The translations under genes were made by a program, and so were the position numbers. Below are positions 1 to 7,528 of a stretch of 25,644 nucleotides of DNA, piece by piece (the first letter of the stretch is position 1; each line of letters starts with the position of its first letter). Source of the stretch: DATLFQ01 sp035540915 (GTDB lineage: Bacteria; Actinomycetota; Acidimicrobiia; Acidimicrobiales; GCA-2861595); NCBI GenBank assembly GCA_035540915.1, contig DATLFQ010000022.1, positions 1-25,644 on the forward strand, in the 5' to 3' direction. The notes beneath the pieces were generated by a model, which saw nothing but the letters and a program-made list of their open reading frames with translations, was not told where the DNA came from and did no database searches.

Positions 1-1001
1 AGCGCCGCCGCGATGTCGGGCGTGGACAGGCCGCGGGCGATGGCCCGCACCACGTCCCGCTCGCGGGACGACAGCCCGTAGGCCTCGATGACGATGGGTG
101 CGACGTCGGTGCTCTTCGCCGGCTCGACGACCACGGCGACGGCGCCGTCGCCCAGGCCCCCGTCGAGGCACGAGGCGTGGAACACCAGCCACCGGCCCGT
201 TCGATCACGCAGCCGCAGCCGGGCCGGTCCGTCGTCCATCCCGGCGGCAACCGCACGAGCCCGCGCCAGCAGGGGCAGTATCGGGATGGCCGACCGGAGG
301 TCGCCGGAGGACCCGCCGGGCATCATCCGGCGCCAGTTCTGCCCGCCCTCGGAGGCCGGTCCGTAGAGGTCGCCGAGCCAGCGGTTCGCCTCGACGTTGG
401 CCGAGATCAGCGTGTTCGACCCGTCGAACATCAGCAGGCCGGGTGCGGTGGCCAGCGCCGGGGCCGCATTTCCCGTGGCGGCGCGTGACCGGAAGGCCGC
501 GCCGACCACGCCGGAGAGGCCGGCCATCAACGCCACCTCGTGGCGGTCGAAGGCCCGGCGACCGCTCTCGCGGTACAGCGCGGCGACCGCCCAGGTGCTG
601 TCGCCGGACCGGAAGGCCACCCGCAGCTCGTCCTCGTAGCCCTGGGGCTTGACGAACCGCCGGTAGCGCGCACTGCGCAGTGGCCGGTCGGCGGTGGACT
701 GGCGAAGTCCGGCCGCGGGGGTGGCCTGGCGGGCGAGGTCGCGATAGAGGCCGGTGTCCGGCTCGTGGAACTCACCGTCCCAGAAGATCTGGCAGTAACC
801 CTCGTCCAGCGCCTCGAACCGGGCGGGCGCGACGGCCAGGAGGGTGGCGGGATCGACACCGAACCACATCGACCCGTCGAAGGGGACGAGCTTGGCGACC
901 TCGTGGCTCAGGGCGGCGAACAACTCGTCGCCGGTGACGGCCCGGGAGCACGTTCGCTCGATGCGTTCGACGACCCGGGGGGTGGCCGCGGCGCTGCCCA
1001 C
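1..1001 (-). CDS. GAF-domain LuxR-family transcriptional regulator (partial, C-terminus beyond left edge)
   Basis: About 333 residues are visible, read from a GTG at 1001 to the window edge. The N-terminal half (roughly residues 20-170) has the look of a GAF-type sensor, with FDGSMWFGVDP and a WDGEF/DTGLY stretch. A second region (about 190-290) ends in a VVVEP strand and resembles a PAS-like fold. The last visible residues, LSSREREVVRAIARGLSTPD, are the start of a LuxR/FixJ helix-turn-helix, so the recognition helix lies outside the window. Proteins of this layout are one-component regulators in Actinobacteria; the ligand cannot be told from sequence. The gene diverges from the metallo-beta-lactamase-fold gene at 1148, which it may control. 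A TACCGT hexamer ends 6 nt before the GTG and no Shine-Dalgarno is visible, so the mRNA is probably leaderless. The GAF assignment is less certain than the HTH. Confidence 0.85.
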   Translation of the reverse strand, partial: MGSAAATPRVVERIERTCSRAVTGDELFAALSHEVAKLVPFDGSMWFGVDPATLLAVAPARFEALDEGYCQIFWDGEFHEPDTGLYRDLARQATPAAGLRQSTADRPLRSARYRRFVKPQGYEDELRVAFRSGDSTWAVAALYRESGRRAFDRHEVALMAGLSGVVGAAFRSRAATGNAAPALATAPGLLMFDGSNTLISANVEANRWLGDLYGPASEGGQNWRRMMPGGSSGDLRSAIPILPLLARARAVAAGMDDGPARLRLRDRTGRWLVFHASCLDGGLGDGAVAVVVEPAKSTDVAPIVIEAYGLSSRERDVVRAIARGLSTPDIAAA

Positions 1002-1007
1002 GGGGCA

Positions 1008-1013
1008 ACGGTA
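1008..1013 (-). promoter_or_regulatory. Putative -10 hexamer (TACCGT) of the GAF-LuxR gene
   Basis: TACCGT fits the actinobacterial TAnnnT -10 pattern and ends 6 nt before the GTG start at 1001. Transcription would begin at or beside the start codon, giving a leaderless mRNA. No -35 element is evident. Inferred from pattern and spacing only. Confidence 0.35.
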
Positions 1014-1034
1014 ACCCGGCGAACGCCGATGCGG

Positions 1035-1053
1035 CACCCCCCAGATGGGGGTG
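1035..1053. promoter_or_regulatory. Inverted repeat in divergent intergenic region, possible operator
   Basis: CACCCCC and GGGGGTG form 7-bp arms around a 5-nt centre (CAGAT) in the 146-bp gap between the LuxR-type regulator and the metallo-hydrolase. The position suits an operator for the adjacent regulator. There is no family consensus to match it against, so this is a position-based guess. Confidence 0.35.
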
Positions 1054-1147
1054 ATCGCCGTGCAGGTTCCGCCCGAACGGGGGGTGGCCGGTGCCTCGGC
1101 GGAGGCGCATGGTGACGGGGCCAACCGCCGAGCGAACGGAGTCGACC

Positions 1148-1963
1148 ATGCAGGCGCCCGTCCCGACCACCAGCCCCGTGCTCATCGCACCCGAGACCTT
1201 CCTCATCCCCAACCTGGCACCGGCCGAGCCGGGCACCTACGTCCAGGTGAACTCGATGCTCGTCCGCGGCCAGGAGCCGATCGTCGTGGACACCGGTGCG
1301 CCCGTGCACCGCGAGCACTGGCTGGAGCAGGTCTTCTCGCTCGTCGAGCCCGCCGACGTCCGCTGGGTGTTCCTCTCGCACGACGACGGCGACCACACGG
1401 GCAGCCTCTTCGACGTGCTCGACGCCTGCCCGCAGGCCACCCTCGTCACCAACTTCTTCGCCTGGGAGCGGCTCGCCCTCGAGCGGCCGGCCGTGCCACC
1501 GCAGCGGATGATCTGGCGGGACCCGACCGAGACCTTCGACGCCGGTGACCGCCGCCTGCGGTTGGTCATCCCGCCCATCTTCGACGGGCCGACCACCCGG
1601 GCCCTCTACGACGAGCGCACCGGCGTCCTGTGGGCCGTCGACTCCTTCGCCGCCCTCACGACGGGCGCCGTGCACGACGCCGGGGAGGTCCCCCGGGACC
1701 TGTACGACGAGAGCTTCCAGCTGTTCAACAGCCTGATCTCGCCCTGGCACCAGTGGCTCGACCCGGCGGCCTACAACCGCCACGTGGACACCGTCGAGGC
1801 GCTGCGGCCCGATGTGGTGGCGTCCGCCCACGGCCACGTGCTGCGCGGCGGCGACATCCACGACGCCTTCGACCGGGTCCGCGCCATGGCCGGCCAGCCC
1901 CGCATCGCGCCGCCCGGGCAGTCGGCGCTCGACCAGCTGCTGTCGAGCGTCGTCGCCGCCTAG
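1148..1963 (+). CDS. MBL-fold metallo-hydrolase, ODP/flavodiiron-like
   Basis: 271 residues from the ATG at 1148, chosen because ACGGAG lies just upstream and because the fold begins soon after. The protein has the metallo-beta-lactamase motif as SHDDGDHTG (H78, D80, D82, H83), a second-half aspartate in WAVDSF (D165) and histidines in ASAHGH (H228, H230). This arrangement is closer to the oxygen-binding di-iron domain of flavodiiron proteins (HxExDH) than to hydrolytic HxHxDH enzymes. No flavodoxin domain follows, so it is a stand-alone lactamase domain. No histidine occurs between H83 and D165, where flavodiiron proteins have a metal ligand. The gene faces away from a GAF-LuxR regulator across a shared promoter region. 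The substrate is unknown; oxygen, NO or redox-related chemistry is possible but not shown. Confidence 0.85.
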   Translation: MQAPVPTTSPVLIAPETFLIPNLAPAEPGTYVQVNSMLVRGQEPIVVDTGAPVHREHWLEQVFSLVEPADVRWVFLSHDDGDHTGSLFDVLDACPQATLVTNFFAWERLALERPAVPPQRMIWRDPTETFDAGDRRLRLVIPPIFDGPTTRALYDERTGVLWAVDSFAALTTGAVHDAGEVPRDLYDESFQLFNSLISPWHQWLDPAAYNRHVDTVEALRPDVVASAHGHVLRGGDIHDAFDRVRAMAGQPRIAPPGQSALDQLLSSVVAA

Positions 1964-2066
1964 CTCGAGGCGGGCCTGCGGAACTCCGTTTGTCGGACGG
2001 GCACCGAGGGCAGAGGCGGGCTGGGCCCCGTGCCGGAGCCCCCGACCGCCCGAGAAAGGCAGACCA

Positions 2067-2231
2067 GTGGATCAAGAGCCCGAGGCCGCAGAAGACGCTG
2101 TCCCGACCAAGGAAGAAGACGACTCCAGCGGTCGGGTGTACGACCCCATCGCCGCCCGCCTGAATGCAGAAGGCGGCGGACAGGTGGCGTCGGGCGACGA
2201 CGACGAGGTGACGGCCGCGCCGGGCGACTGA
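2067..2231 (+). CDS. Small acidic protein, 54 residues, unknown function
   Basis: A 54-residue frame starts at GTG 2067, with an AGAAAGG ribosome-binding site (2052-2058) at good spacing, and stops at 2231. It has 16 Asp/Glu against 3 Lys/Arg, no Cys, Trp or Phe and a single Tyr, so it is probably disordered. The only ordered-looking stretch is GRVYDPIAARLNAEGGG (residues 22-38). I recognise no family. It sits 45 bp before an aldo/keto reductase and a PGM1-like ATP-grasp ligase on the same strand, and a hairpin lies in that gap. It could be a regulator, a binding partner or a peptide substrate of the ligase; none of these is shown. The ribosome-binding site supports translation, but the shortness keeps confidence moderate. 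Confidence 0.6.
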   Translation: MDQEPEAAEDAVPTKEEDDSSGRVYDPIAARLNAEGGGQVASGDDDEVTAAPGD

Positions 2232-2236
2232 CCGCA

Positions 2237-2273
2237 AGCGCAGGCTGCCGGCCGGCCGTCGGTAGCCTGCGCT
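2237..2273 (+). promoter_or_regulatory. 10-bp perfect hairpin with -10-like hexamer just before the aldo/keto reductase start
   Basis: AGCGCAGGCT (2237-2246) and AGCCTGCGCT (2264-2273) pair perfectly around a 17-nt GC-rich loop. The right arm ends 3 nt before the GTG at 2277. TAGCCT (2263-2268) fits a TAnnnT -10 element 8 nt before that GTG, so the site may be the promoter of a leaderless transcript. If transcription comes instead from the small gene upstream, the hairpin could act as a weak terminator or attenuator. Confidence 0.45.
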
Positions 2274-2276
2274 GCC

Positions 2277-3224
2277 GTGGAGTACCGCCGGCTGGGGAAG
2301 AGCGAGTTGGTCGTCTCGGAGATCTCGCTCGGCTCGTGGCTGACCTATGGCGGCGCGGTGGAGGCCGAGCGGGCCCGGTCGTGCATCGACCGGGCCTTCG
2401 ACCTGGGGATCAACTTCTTCGACACGGCCAACGTCTACGGCCACGGCGCGGCCGAGTCGTTCCTGGGCGATGCCCTGGCCGGCAGGGACCGCTCCTCGTA
2501 CGTGCTGGCCACGAAGGCCTACTTCCCGATGTCGCCCACCGACAAGGGCCTCTCCGCGGCGCAGGTGGCCAAGCAGAGCGAGGCGTCGCTGCGCCGGCTG
2601 CGCACCGACCACGTCGACCTGTACCAGTGCCACCGCTACGACCGGGACACGCCGCTGGAGGAGACCATGGCGGCGCTCACCGCCCTGGTCGACCAGGGCA
2701 AGGCCCGCTACATCGGCTTCTCGGAGTGGACGCCCGACCAGATCCGGGCGGCGGCGGCCATCCCCGGGGTGGCCCGGTTCGTGAGCAGCCAGCCCGAGTA
2801 CTCGATCCTGCACCGCAAGCCCGAGCCGGAGGTCTTCCCCCTCTGCGCGTCCGCGGGCATCGGCCAGATCGTGTGGTCGCCGCTCGCCCAGGGTGCGCTG
2901 ACCGGCAAATACCGGCCCGGTCAGCCACCGCCGGCGGGATCCCGGGCCGCCGGGCGCGACGCCGCCATGCTGGGCCGCTGGCAGAGCGACGAGGTGCTGC
3001 AGGCGGTCGAGCGCCTGCGCCCGCTGGCCGATCGCGCCGGGCTCACCGTGGCCCAGCTGGCGCTCGCCTGGGTGCTGCGCCGCCCAGAGGTCACCTCCGC
3101 CATCGTCGGGGCCAGCCGCCCCGAGCAGCTGGACGACAACGCCGCCGCCTCGGGCCGCCAGCTGGACGAGGACCTTCTAGCCGCGGTCGACAGGGCCGTC
3201 GAGGGCGTCGTGGGCTGGGGATGA
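2277..3224 (+). CDS. Aldo/keto reductase family oxidoreductase
   Basis: 315 residues, the usual length for the superfamily. It would use NAD(P)H to reduce aldehydes or ketones in the cytosol. The N-terminus MEYRRLGKSELVVSEISLG is typical of Kv-beta-like/AKR11-13-type enzymes. The catalytic tetrad is present: D49 and Y54 (FDTANVYG), K80 (ATKAYF) and H119 (YQCHRYD). WSPLAQGALTGKY and the C-terminal SAIVGASRPEQL, which binds the cofactor phosphate or adenine, are also conserved. Translation starts at GTG 2277 with no Shine-Dalgarno. The stop overlaps the next gene's start by ATGA, so the two are translationally coupled. The substrate is unknown; the coupling to an ATP-grasp ligase suggests a shared pathway, but this enzyme type is also common as a stand-alone detoxification gene. 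Confidence 0.92.
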   Translation: MEYRRLGKSELVVSEISLGSWLTYGGAVEAERARSCIDRAFDLGINFFDTANVYGHGAAESFLGDALAGRDRSSYVLATKAYFPMSPTDKGLSAAQVAKQSEASLRRLRTDHVDLYQCHRYDRDTPLEETMAALTALVDQGKARYIGFSEWTPDQIRAAAAIPGVARFVSSQPEYSILHRKPEPEVFPLCASAGIGQIVWSPLAQGALTGKYRPGQPPPAGSRAAGRDAAMLGRWQSDEVLQAVERLRPLADRAGLTVAQLALAWVLRRPEVTSAIVGASRPEQLDDNAAASGRQLDEDLLAAVDRAVEGVVGWG

Positions 3225-4717
3225 CCCGCCCGATCGAGACGGTCGACGCCGGCTCCGTCGACGCGCGCTCCGTCGACGCCGGCTTCGAGGAGCGCCAGCG
3301 GGGCCTGGCCGCCCGGCTCGGCGCCACGGCGCCCGTCGACCTGGAGACGGGCACCATCGTCGTCCTGCCGTCGGCCACCTTCCCGGTGGCCGAACTGCGC
3401 AAGATCACCGGGATCCAGTTCTACGAGGAGCGGATGCTCTTCACCGCCCTGCTTCTGCGCCGGCCCGGCGTGCGGGTGGTGTACGTGACCTCCCTGCCCG
3501 TCGACGAGGCGGTGGTCGAGTACTACCTGCGCTTCCTGCCCGACCCGGCCGGCGCCCGGCGCCGGCTCACCATGGTGGCGCTGGACCAACCCGGCCCGGT
3601 GGCACTCACCGAGAAGCTGGTGGACCGACCCGACGTGCTGGGCGCCGTGCGCGACGCCGCCGGCGACCCGGCCGGGGCCTTCGTACTGCCCTTCAACGTC
3701 ACCCCCGCCGAGCGGGCGGTGAGCGACGCACTCGGCATCCCCCTCTACGGCCCCGTGCCAGAGCTGGCGCGGCTCGGCTCGAAGTCGGGCGCCCGCGCCC
3801 TGGCCCGCCGGGCCGGCGTGCCCGTGCTCCCGGGCGCCGGGGACCTGTGGTCGCTGGCCGAGGTCGCCGCTGCGATCGAGGCCATCCGGGCCGAGCGGCC
3901 CGGTGCGACGGCCGTCGTGGTCAAGTTGAACGACGGTTTCTCCGGCCAGGGCAACGCCATCGTCGAGCTGGACGGCCGGCCCGGGACGGCGCTGGCCGAC
4001 CGGCCGACCACGTTCTGCGCGGCCGCGGAGTCGTGGCCGTCCTTCGCCGCCAAGCTGGCCGCCGGTGGCGGCATCGTCGAGGAGCTGGTGCGCCACCGGC
4101 GCATGGCGTCGCCGAGCACGCAGGTGCACATCGCGCCCTCCGGGCGCGTCGAGGTCCTCTCGACCCACGACCAGGTGCTGGGCGGACCGCAGGACCAGGT
4201 GTACCTCGGGTGCAGCTTCCCGGCCGACGAGCGCTACCGCGGCGCCATCTCCGAGGCAGCCGTCGCCGTCGCCGCCGAGCTGGCCACCGAGGGCGTGATC
4301 GGCTCGTTCGGCATCGACTGGGTGGTGGTCCCCGGTTCGGCCGGCGACGAGATCACCCTCTCGGAGATCAACCTCCGCATGGGCGGCACCACCCACCCGT
4401 ACTGGATGTGCCGGCTGGCGAACGGAGCGACCTTCGATCCGGTCGCCGGCGAGCTGCGGGCGGGCGGGCGGCCGCTGGCCTACCGGGCGTCGGACAACCT
4501 CAAGTCGGCCCGCCTGGTGGGCCGGCGGCCGGCAGACGTCATCGCCGAGGTGGACGCCGCCGGACTGGCCTTCGACCCGGGCACCGGGACCGGCACCTGC
4601 CTGCACCTCCTGGGTGCGGTCCCGGACTTCGGGAAGATGGGCGTGACGTGCATCGCCGGGGATGTCGCCGAAGCGTCGGCCCTCTACGACGAGGTGGTCG
4701 CCCTGCTGGCCGATTGA
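3221..4717 (+). CDS. PGM1-like ATP-grasp peptide ligase
   Basis: 498 residues from the ATG at 3221, overlapping the reductase stop. Residues 43-180 match the pre-ATP-grasp domain seen with pheganomycin ligase PGM1 (IVVLPSATFPVAEL, GIQFYEERMLF). ATP-grasp features follow: VVVKLNDGFSGQGN (K235), IVEELV (E287-E288), GIDWVVV (D366) and EINLRMGGTTHP (E382, N384, R386), which would bind ATP-Mg and the acyl phosphate. The last 80 residues fit the PGM1 C-terminal region. The family makes amide bonds from a carboxylate and an amine; in pheganomycin synthesis PGM1 joins an amino acid to a ribosomal peptide. The substrates here are unknown. Residues 8-22 contain three 5-residue repeats encoded by a 15-bp tandem repeat, a likely flexible tail. 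The gene ends 11 bp before the convergent aminopeptidase gene. Confidence 0.82.
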   Translation: MTRPIETVDAGSVDARSVDAGFEERQRGLAARLGATAPVDLETGTIVVLPSATFPVAELRKITGIQFYEERMLFTALLLRRPGVRVVYVTSLPVDEAVVEYYLRFLPDPAGARRRLTMVALDQPGPVALTEKLVDRPDVLGAVRDAAGDPAGAFVLPFNVTPAERAVSDALGIPLYGPVPELARLGSKSGARALARRAGVPVLPGAGDLWSLAEVAAAIEAIRAERPGATAVVVKLNDGFSGQGNAIVELDGRPGTALADRPTTFCAAAESWPSFAAKLAAGGGIVEELVRHRRMASPSTQVHIAPSGRVEVLSTHDQVLGGPQDQVYLGCSFPADERYRGAISEAAVAVAAELATEGVIGSFGIDWVVVPGSAGDEITLSEINLRMGGTTHPYWMCRLANGATFDPVAGELRAGGRPLAYRASDNLKSARLVGRRPADVIAEVDAAGLAFDPGTGTGTCLHLLGAVPDFGKMGVTCIAGDVAEASALYDEVVALLAD

Positions 4718-4728
4718 GGCCCACCGCG

Positions 4729-6210
4729 CTACCGCGGCTCCAGCGGTTCGAAGGTGCAGAGCAGCTCGGCCAGGGTGCGCACGCCCCAGCCGGTGCCGCC
4801 CTTGGTGAGGTAGGCGTCGTCGGCCTCGGACCGGGCCGGGCCGGCGATGTCCAGGTGCGCCCAGGGGACGCCGGCCACGAACTCCTGCAGGAACAGCCCG
4901 GCCACCAGCGCGCCGGCGATGCCGGCGTCGCCGATGTTCTTCAGGTCGGCGACCGGCGAGTCGAGCTGGCTCCGGTACACGGCCGGCAGGGGCAGGGGCC
5001 AGGCGGGCTCGCCGGCCCGCTCGGCGGCGTTCCGCACGCGGGCGACCAGGCCGTCGTGGTTGCCCATCAGGCCGGCCACCCGGGTGCCGAGCGCCACCTT
5101 CTGCGCGCCGGTCAGGGTGGCCAGGTCGACGATGGCGTCGGGGCCGGCCTCGGCCGCCAGGGCCAGGGCGTCGGCCAGGACGAGGCGGCCCTCGGCGTCG
5201 GTGTTCAGCACCTCGATGGTGGTGCCGTTACGGGCCCGCACGACGTCGCCCGGCTTCAGCGAACGGCCGCCCGGCATGTTCTCCGCCGCCGGCACGAGTG
5301 CGGCGACGCGCACCGCCGGAGCCAGTGCCGGCAGCACCGACATGGTCGCCAGGACGGCGGCCGCCCCGGACATGTCGGTCTTCATCGCCATCATCGAGTC
5401 CGCCGGCTTCAGTGACAGGCCGCCCGAGTCGAAGGTGATGCCCTTGCCGACCAGGGCCACGGTGGCGACCGGTGGGCGGGCCGGCTCGTAGGCCAGGCGG
5501 ATCAACCGGGGGGGCTGCACCGATCCCTGCCCGACGCCGAGGAGCGCGCCCATGCGCTGGTCGGCCAGCGCCGCCTCGTCCAGCACCTCGACGGCCAGGC
5601 CCGCCCGCTCCCCCATCTCGGCGGCGAGTTCGGCCAGGCGGGCGGGCGTGAGGGTCCCGGCCGGCTCGTTGACCAGGTCCCGTGCCCAGCAGGCGGCGCC
5701 CGCTACCAGCGAGGCGCGGTCGAGATCCCGCTGAAGACCCCGGCTCCCCCGGGCCACGACCACGTCGACCGATTGGATGCGGCACGGCCGGGCGTCGCGC
5801 TTCAGGGCGCCGTAGCGATAGGCGGCCAGCGCCATGCCTTCGACCAGCGCACGCGCCGCGGCCGCCGGCCCGAGGGCGGGTGGCGCGGCCGCCACCACGG
5901 TGGTGGCCACCCGCTCGACGTGCCACGCGGCGGCCGTGACGGCGGCGCCGGCCCGGCGGAAGTCCTCGGCCGTCCGCTCGCCCAATCCCACCGCCAGCAC
6001 CGGGCGGCCGTCGGGCCCCGGCACGATCTGGGTTTGGCCGGGCCGGTCCTCGAAGCCCAGGGCGGCCAGGGAGGCCGGGTCGACCACGGGGCCGCCGGCC
6101 GCCGTGCCGGTACGGCGCCCCGCCGGCGGCGTAGCCGGGACGGCCACCAGCCCGGCCTCGGCCGGCACGGCGCCGACGGCACGGAACACGGGCCCGGTCG
6201 CCAGGGTCAT
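4729..6210 (-). CDS. pepA: Leucyl aminopeptidase, family M17
   Basis: 493 residues, normal for the family. The C-terminal catalytic domain contains VGKGITFDSGGLSLKP (K256, D261, K268), KTDMSGAAAV (D279) and the signature NTDAEGRL (336-343; D338, E340, R342). These are the two-metal ligands and catalytic Lys and Arg of PepA-type enzymes, with the same spacing as E. coli PepA. The enzyme removes N-terminal residues from peptides in the cytosol and is normally hexameric. The N-terminal domain (1-170) is Ala-rich and less conserved, as usual. The ATG at 6210 overlaps the stop of the upstream zinc-peptidase lipoprotein gene (ATGA), which indicates coupled translation. The gene converges on the ATP-grasp ligase with only 11 bp between them; a 5-bp hairpin (4724-4737) spans the junction and is at best a weak terminator. 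Confidence 0.95.
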   Translation of the reverse strand: MTLATGPVFRAVGAVPAEAGLVAVPATPPAGRRTGTAAGGPVVDPASLAALGFEDRPGQTQIVPGPDGRPVLAVGLGERTAEDFRRAGAAVTAAAWHVERVATTVVAAAPPALGPAAAARALVEGMALAAYRYGALKRDARPCRIQSVDVVVARGSRGLQRDLDRASLVAGAACWARDLVNEPAGTLTPARLAELAAEMGERAGLAVEVLDEAALADQRMGALLGVGQGSVQPPRLIRLAYEPARPPVATVALVGKGITFDSGGLSLKPADSMMAMKTDMSGAAAVLATMSVLPALAPAVRVAALVPAAENMPGGRSLKPGDVVRARNGTTIEVLNTDAEGRLVLADALALAAEAGPDAIVDLATLTGAQKVALGTRVAGLMGNHDGLVARVRNAAERAGEPAWPLPLPAVYRSQLDSPVADLKNIGDAGIAGALVAGLFLQEFVAGVPWAHLDIAGPARSEADDAYLTKGGTGWGVRTLAELLCTFEPLEPR

Positions 6211-7520
6211 CCGGCGGCGACCTGGACGGCCATCCACTCGCGCGTTCGGCGGTCGAGCTCGGCGAGGTCGATGTCGTAGACGCTGGCGAGGACGAAGGCG
6301 GCGGCGCTGTCTGCGGCCGCCACCACCGAGGCCACCGCCGGCTGGAACCGGGTGTAGAACTCCCAGAAGCGCTCGGTCCCGAACTCCTCGACCAGGTAGG
6401 AGACCGCCGCGTTGGTGTAGGCGTACTGATCGCTGTCGGCCAGGTTCTCGCCCTCGGCGAAGCCGGCCACCGAGATGCGGTCGAAGGTGCCGTCCCGCAG
6501 GCCCAGCCGCCACTCGTCGAGCCGCCGCTCCCCGGCCAGGTGCATCGCGGCGCCCTCCTCCACCCACGACGGCGTGAACGGGCTGCCCACCCGGGCCAGC
6601 GCCAGGTGGGCCAGCTCGTGCTGGACGATGGACACCGGCGTCAGGCCGGCGGCGTGGCCGGCCGAGCGACGGTCGCGCTCGAGGACCCGGTCCAGGTTGA
6701 GCGTCATGTGGCGCGCTTCGGGCGGTGCCGACGGGATGTAGACGAGGGACACCACGCCCAGGGAGTCGGCGCCCCGGTCGCCCCCGAGGACCGCCTCGTA
6801 CTCCTCCCGGTCCCGGGCCAGCACGACGAGGTGCATCGCGTCGGGCTCGCCGAAGCGCAGCCTGGGCTCCAGCCCGGCTCTCGCCTGCTCGGCCAGCTCG
6901 AGGACGGTGCCGGCCTCGGTCAGCTCGGGCCGGTGGAGGGCCAGGAAGTGCGCCGACCGGGTGGCCTGGACGGGGAAGCGGGCCCAGAAGGGCAGGGGCA
7001 GGTCGCGCTCGAAGCGGGTGCCCCCGCCCTGGTCCCGGTTTCCGGCCGCGCCGGCGGCCTCGGCGGGGGGGCGGGGATCGGAGTCGTGGCGGGAACCGGT
7101 CACCACCCAGGCGCCGCCACGCTGCTGCAGGTCGTAGCGCAGCGAGAAGCGGAACCGGTTGTCCTCGGGGAGGCCCTCGTAGCCGTACACCACCTCCACC
7201 AGGGCGTTGCGGAACTCGACCGCGTCGTCCCGGGCGACGCCGTGGGGCGTGACCGTCACGTTGGCGAAGGAGAGCGGGACAGCCGCCGCCCCGGCGGCGA
7301 TGGCCTCCTCCAGTGGCCGGGCCGCGCCGACCACCGGGCGCAAGTAGCCCTCGGTGTCCTTCTCGACCAGCAGTTGCGCCCGGGAGCGCACCATCGCCCG
7401 GGCGCCGGCCAGGGCGCTGTCCTGGATCGGTGGTGGCGCCGTGGTGCCGCATCCCGCCGCCGCCAGGGCGGCGAGCGAGAAGAGCACGCCGGCCCGGCGC
7501 CGGCTCCGGGGGAGCGCCAC
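6207..7520 (-). CDS. Lipoprotein zinc metallopeptidase, peptidase MA-like
   Basis: 437 residues from a GTG at 7520. The N-terminus has an Arg-rich n-region (PRSRRR), a hydrophobic stretch and LAAAGC ending at C24, a plausible lipobox, so the protein should be anchored outside the membrane. Residues about 34-145 resemble a NTF2-like or stalk domain. HELAH (301-305) with SWVEEGAA (E321 or E322 as third ligand, about 17-18 residues later) is the gluzincin zinc site of the peptidase MA family. The catalytic domain runs from about 190 to the end. The gene overlaps pepA by ATGA. A lipid-anchored endopeptidase coupled to a cytosolic aminopeptidase suggests peptide turnover, but that link is inference. 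A TACCCT hexamer lies 8 nt before the GTG, inside the palindrome shared with metH. Confidence 0.85.
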   Translation of the reverse strand: MALPRSRRRAGVLFSLAALAAAGCGTTAPPPIQDSALAGARAMVRSRAQLLVEKDTEGYLRPVVGAARPLEEAIAAGAAAVPLSFANVTVTPHGVARDDAVEFRNALVEVVYGYEGLPEDNRFRFSLRYDLQQRGGAWVVTGSRHDSDPRPPAEAAGAAGNRDQGGGTRFERDLPLPFWARFPVQATRSAHFLALHRPELTEAGTVLELAEQARAGLEPRLRFGEPDAMHLVVLARDREEYEAVLGGDRGADSLGVVSLVYIPSAPPEARHMTLNLDRVLERDRRSAGHAAGLTPVSIVQHELAHLALARVGSPFTPSWVEEGAAMHLAGERRLDEWRLGLRDGTFDRISVAGFAEGENLADSDQYAYTNAAVSYLVEEFGTERFWEFYTRFQPAVASVVAAADSAAAFVLASVYDIDLAELDRRTREWMAVQVAAG

Positions 7521-7528
7521 GGATCGGC

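Noticed and set aside
2067..2231. The small acidic protein as a prokaryotic ubiquitin-like protein (Pup)
   Set aside because: It has an internal GGGQ, but it does not end in GGE or GGQ and lacks the Pup C-terminal helix. No proteasome genes are nearby.
2030..3220. Upstream extension of the ATP-grasp ligase frame
   Set aside because: It overlaps the real aldo/keto reductase in another frame and is Arg/Gly/Pro-rich without motifs. The ATG at 3221 with the ATGA overlap is the better start.
4724..4737. Hairpin CCGCG/CGCGG as terminator between ligase and aminopeptidase
   Set aside because: It is only 5 bp long, overlaps a coding end and has no T-run; too weak to annotate separately.
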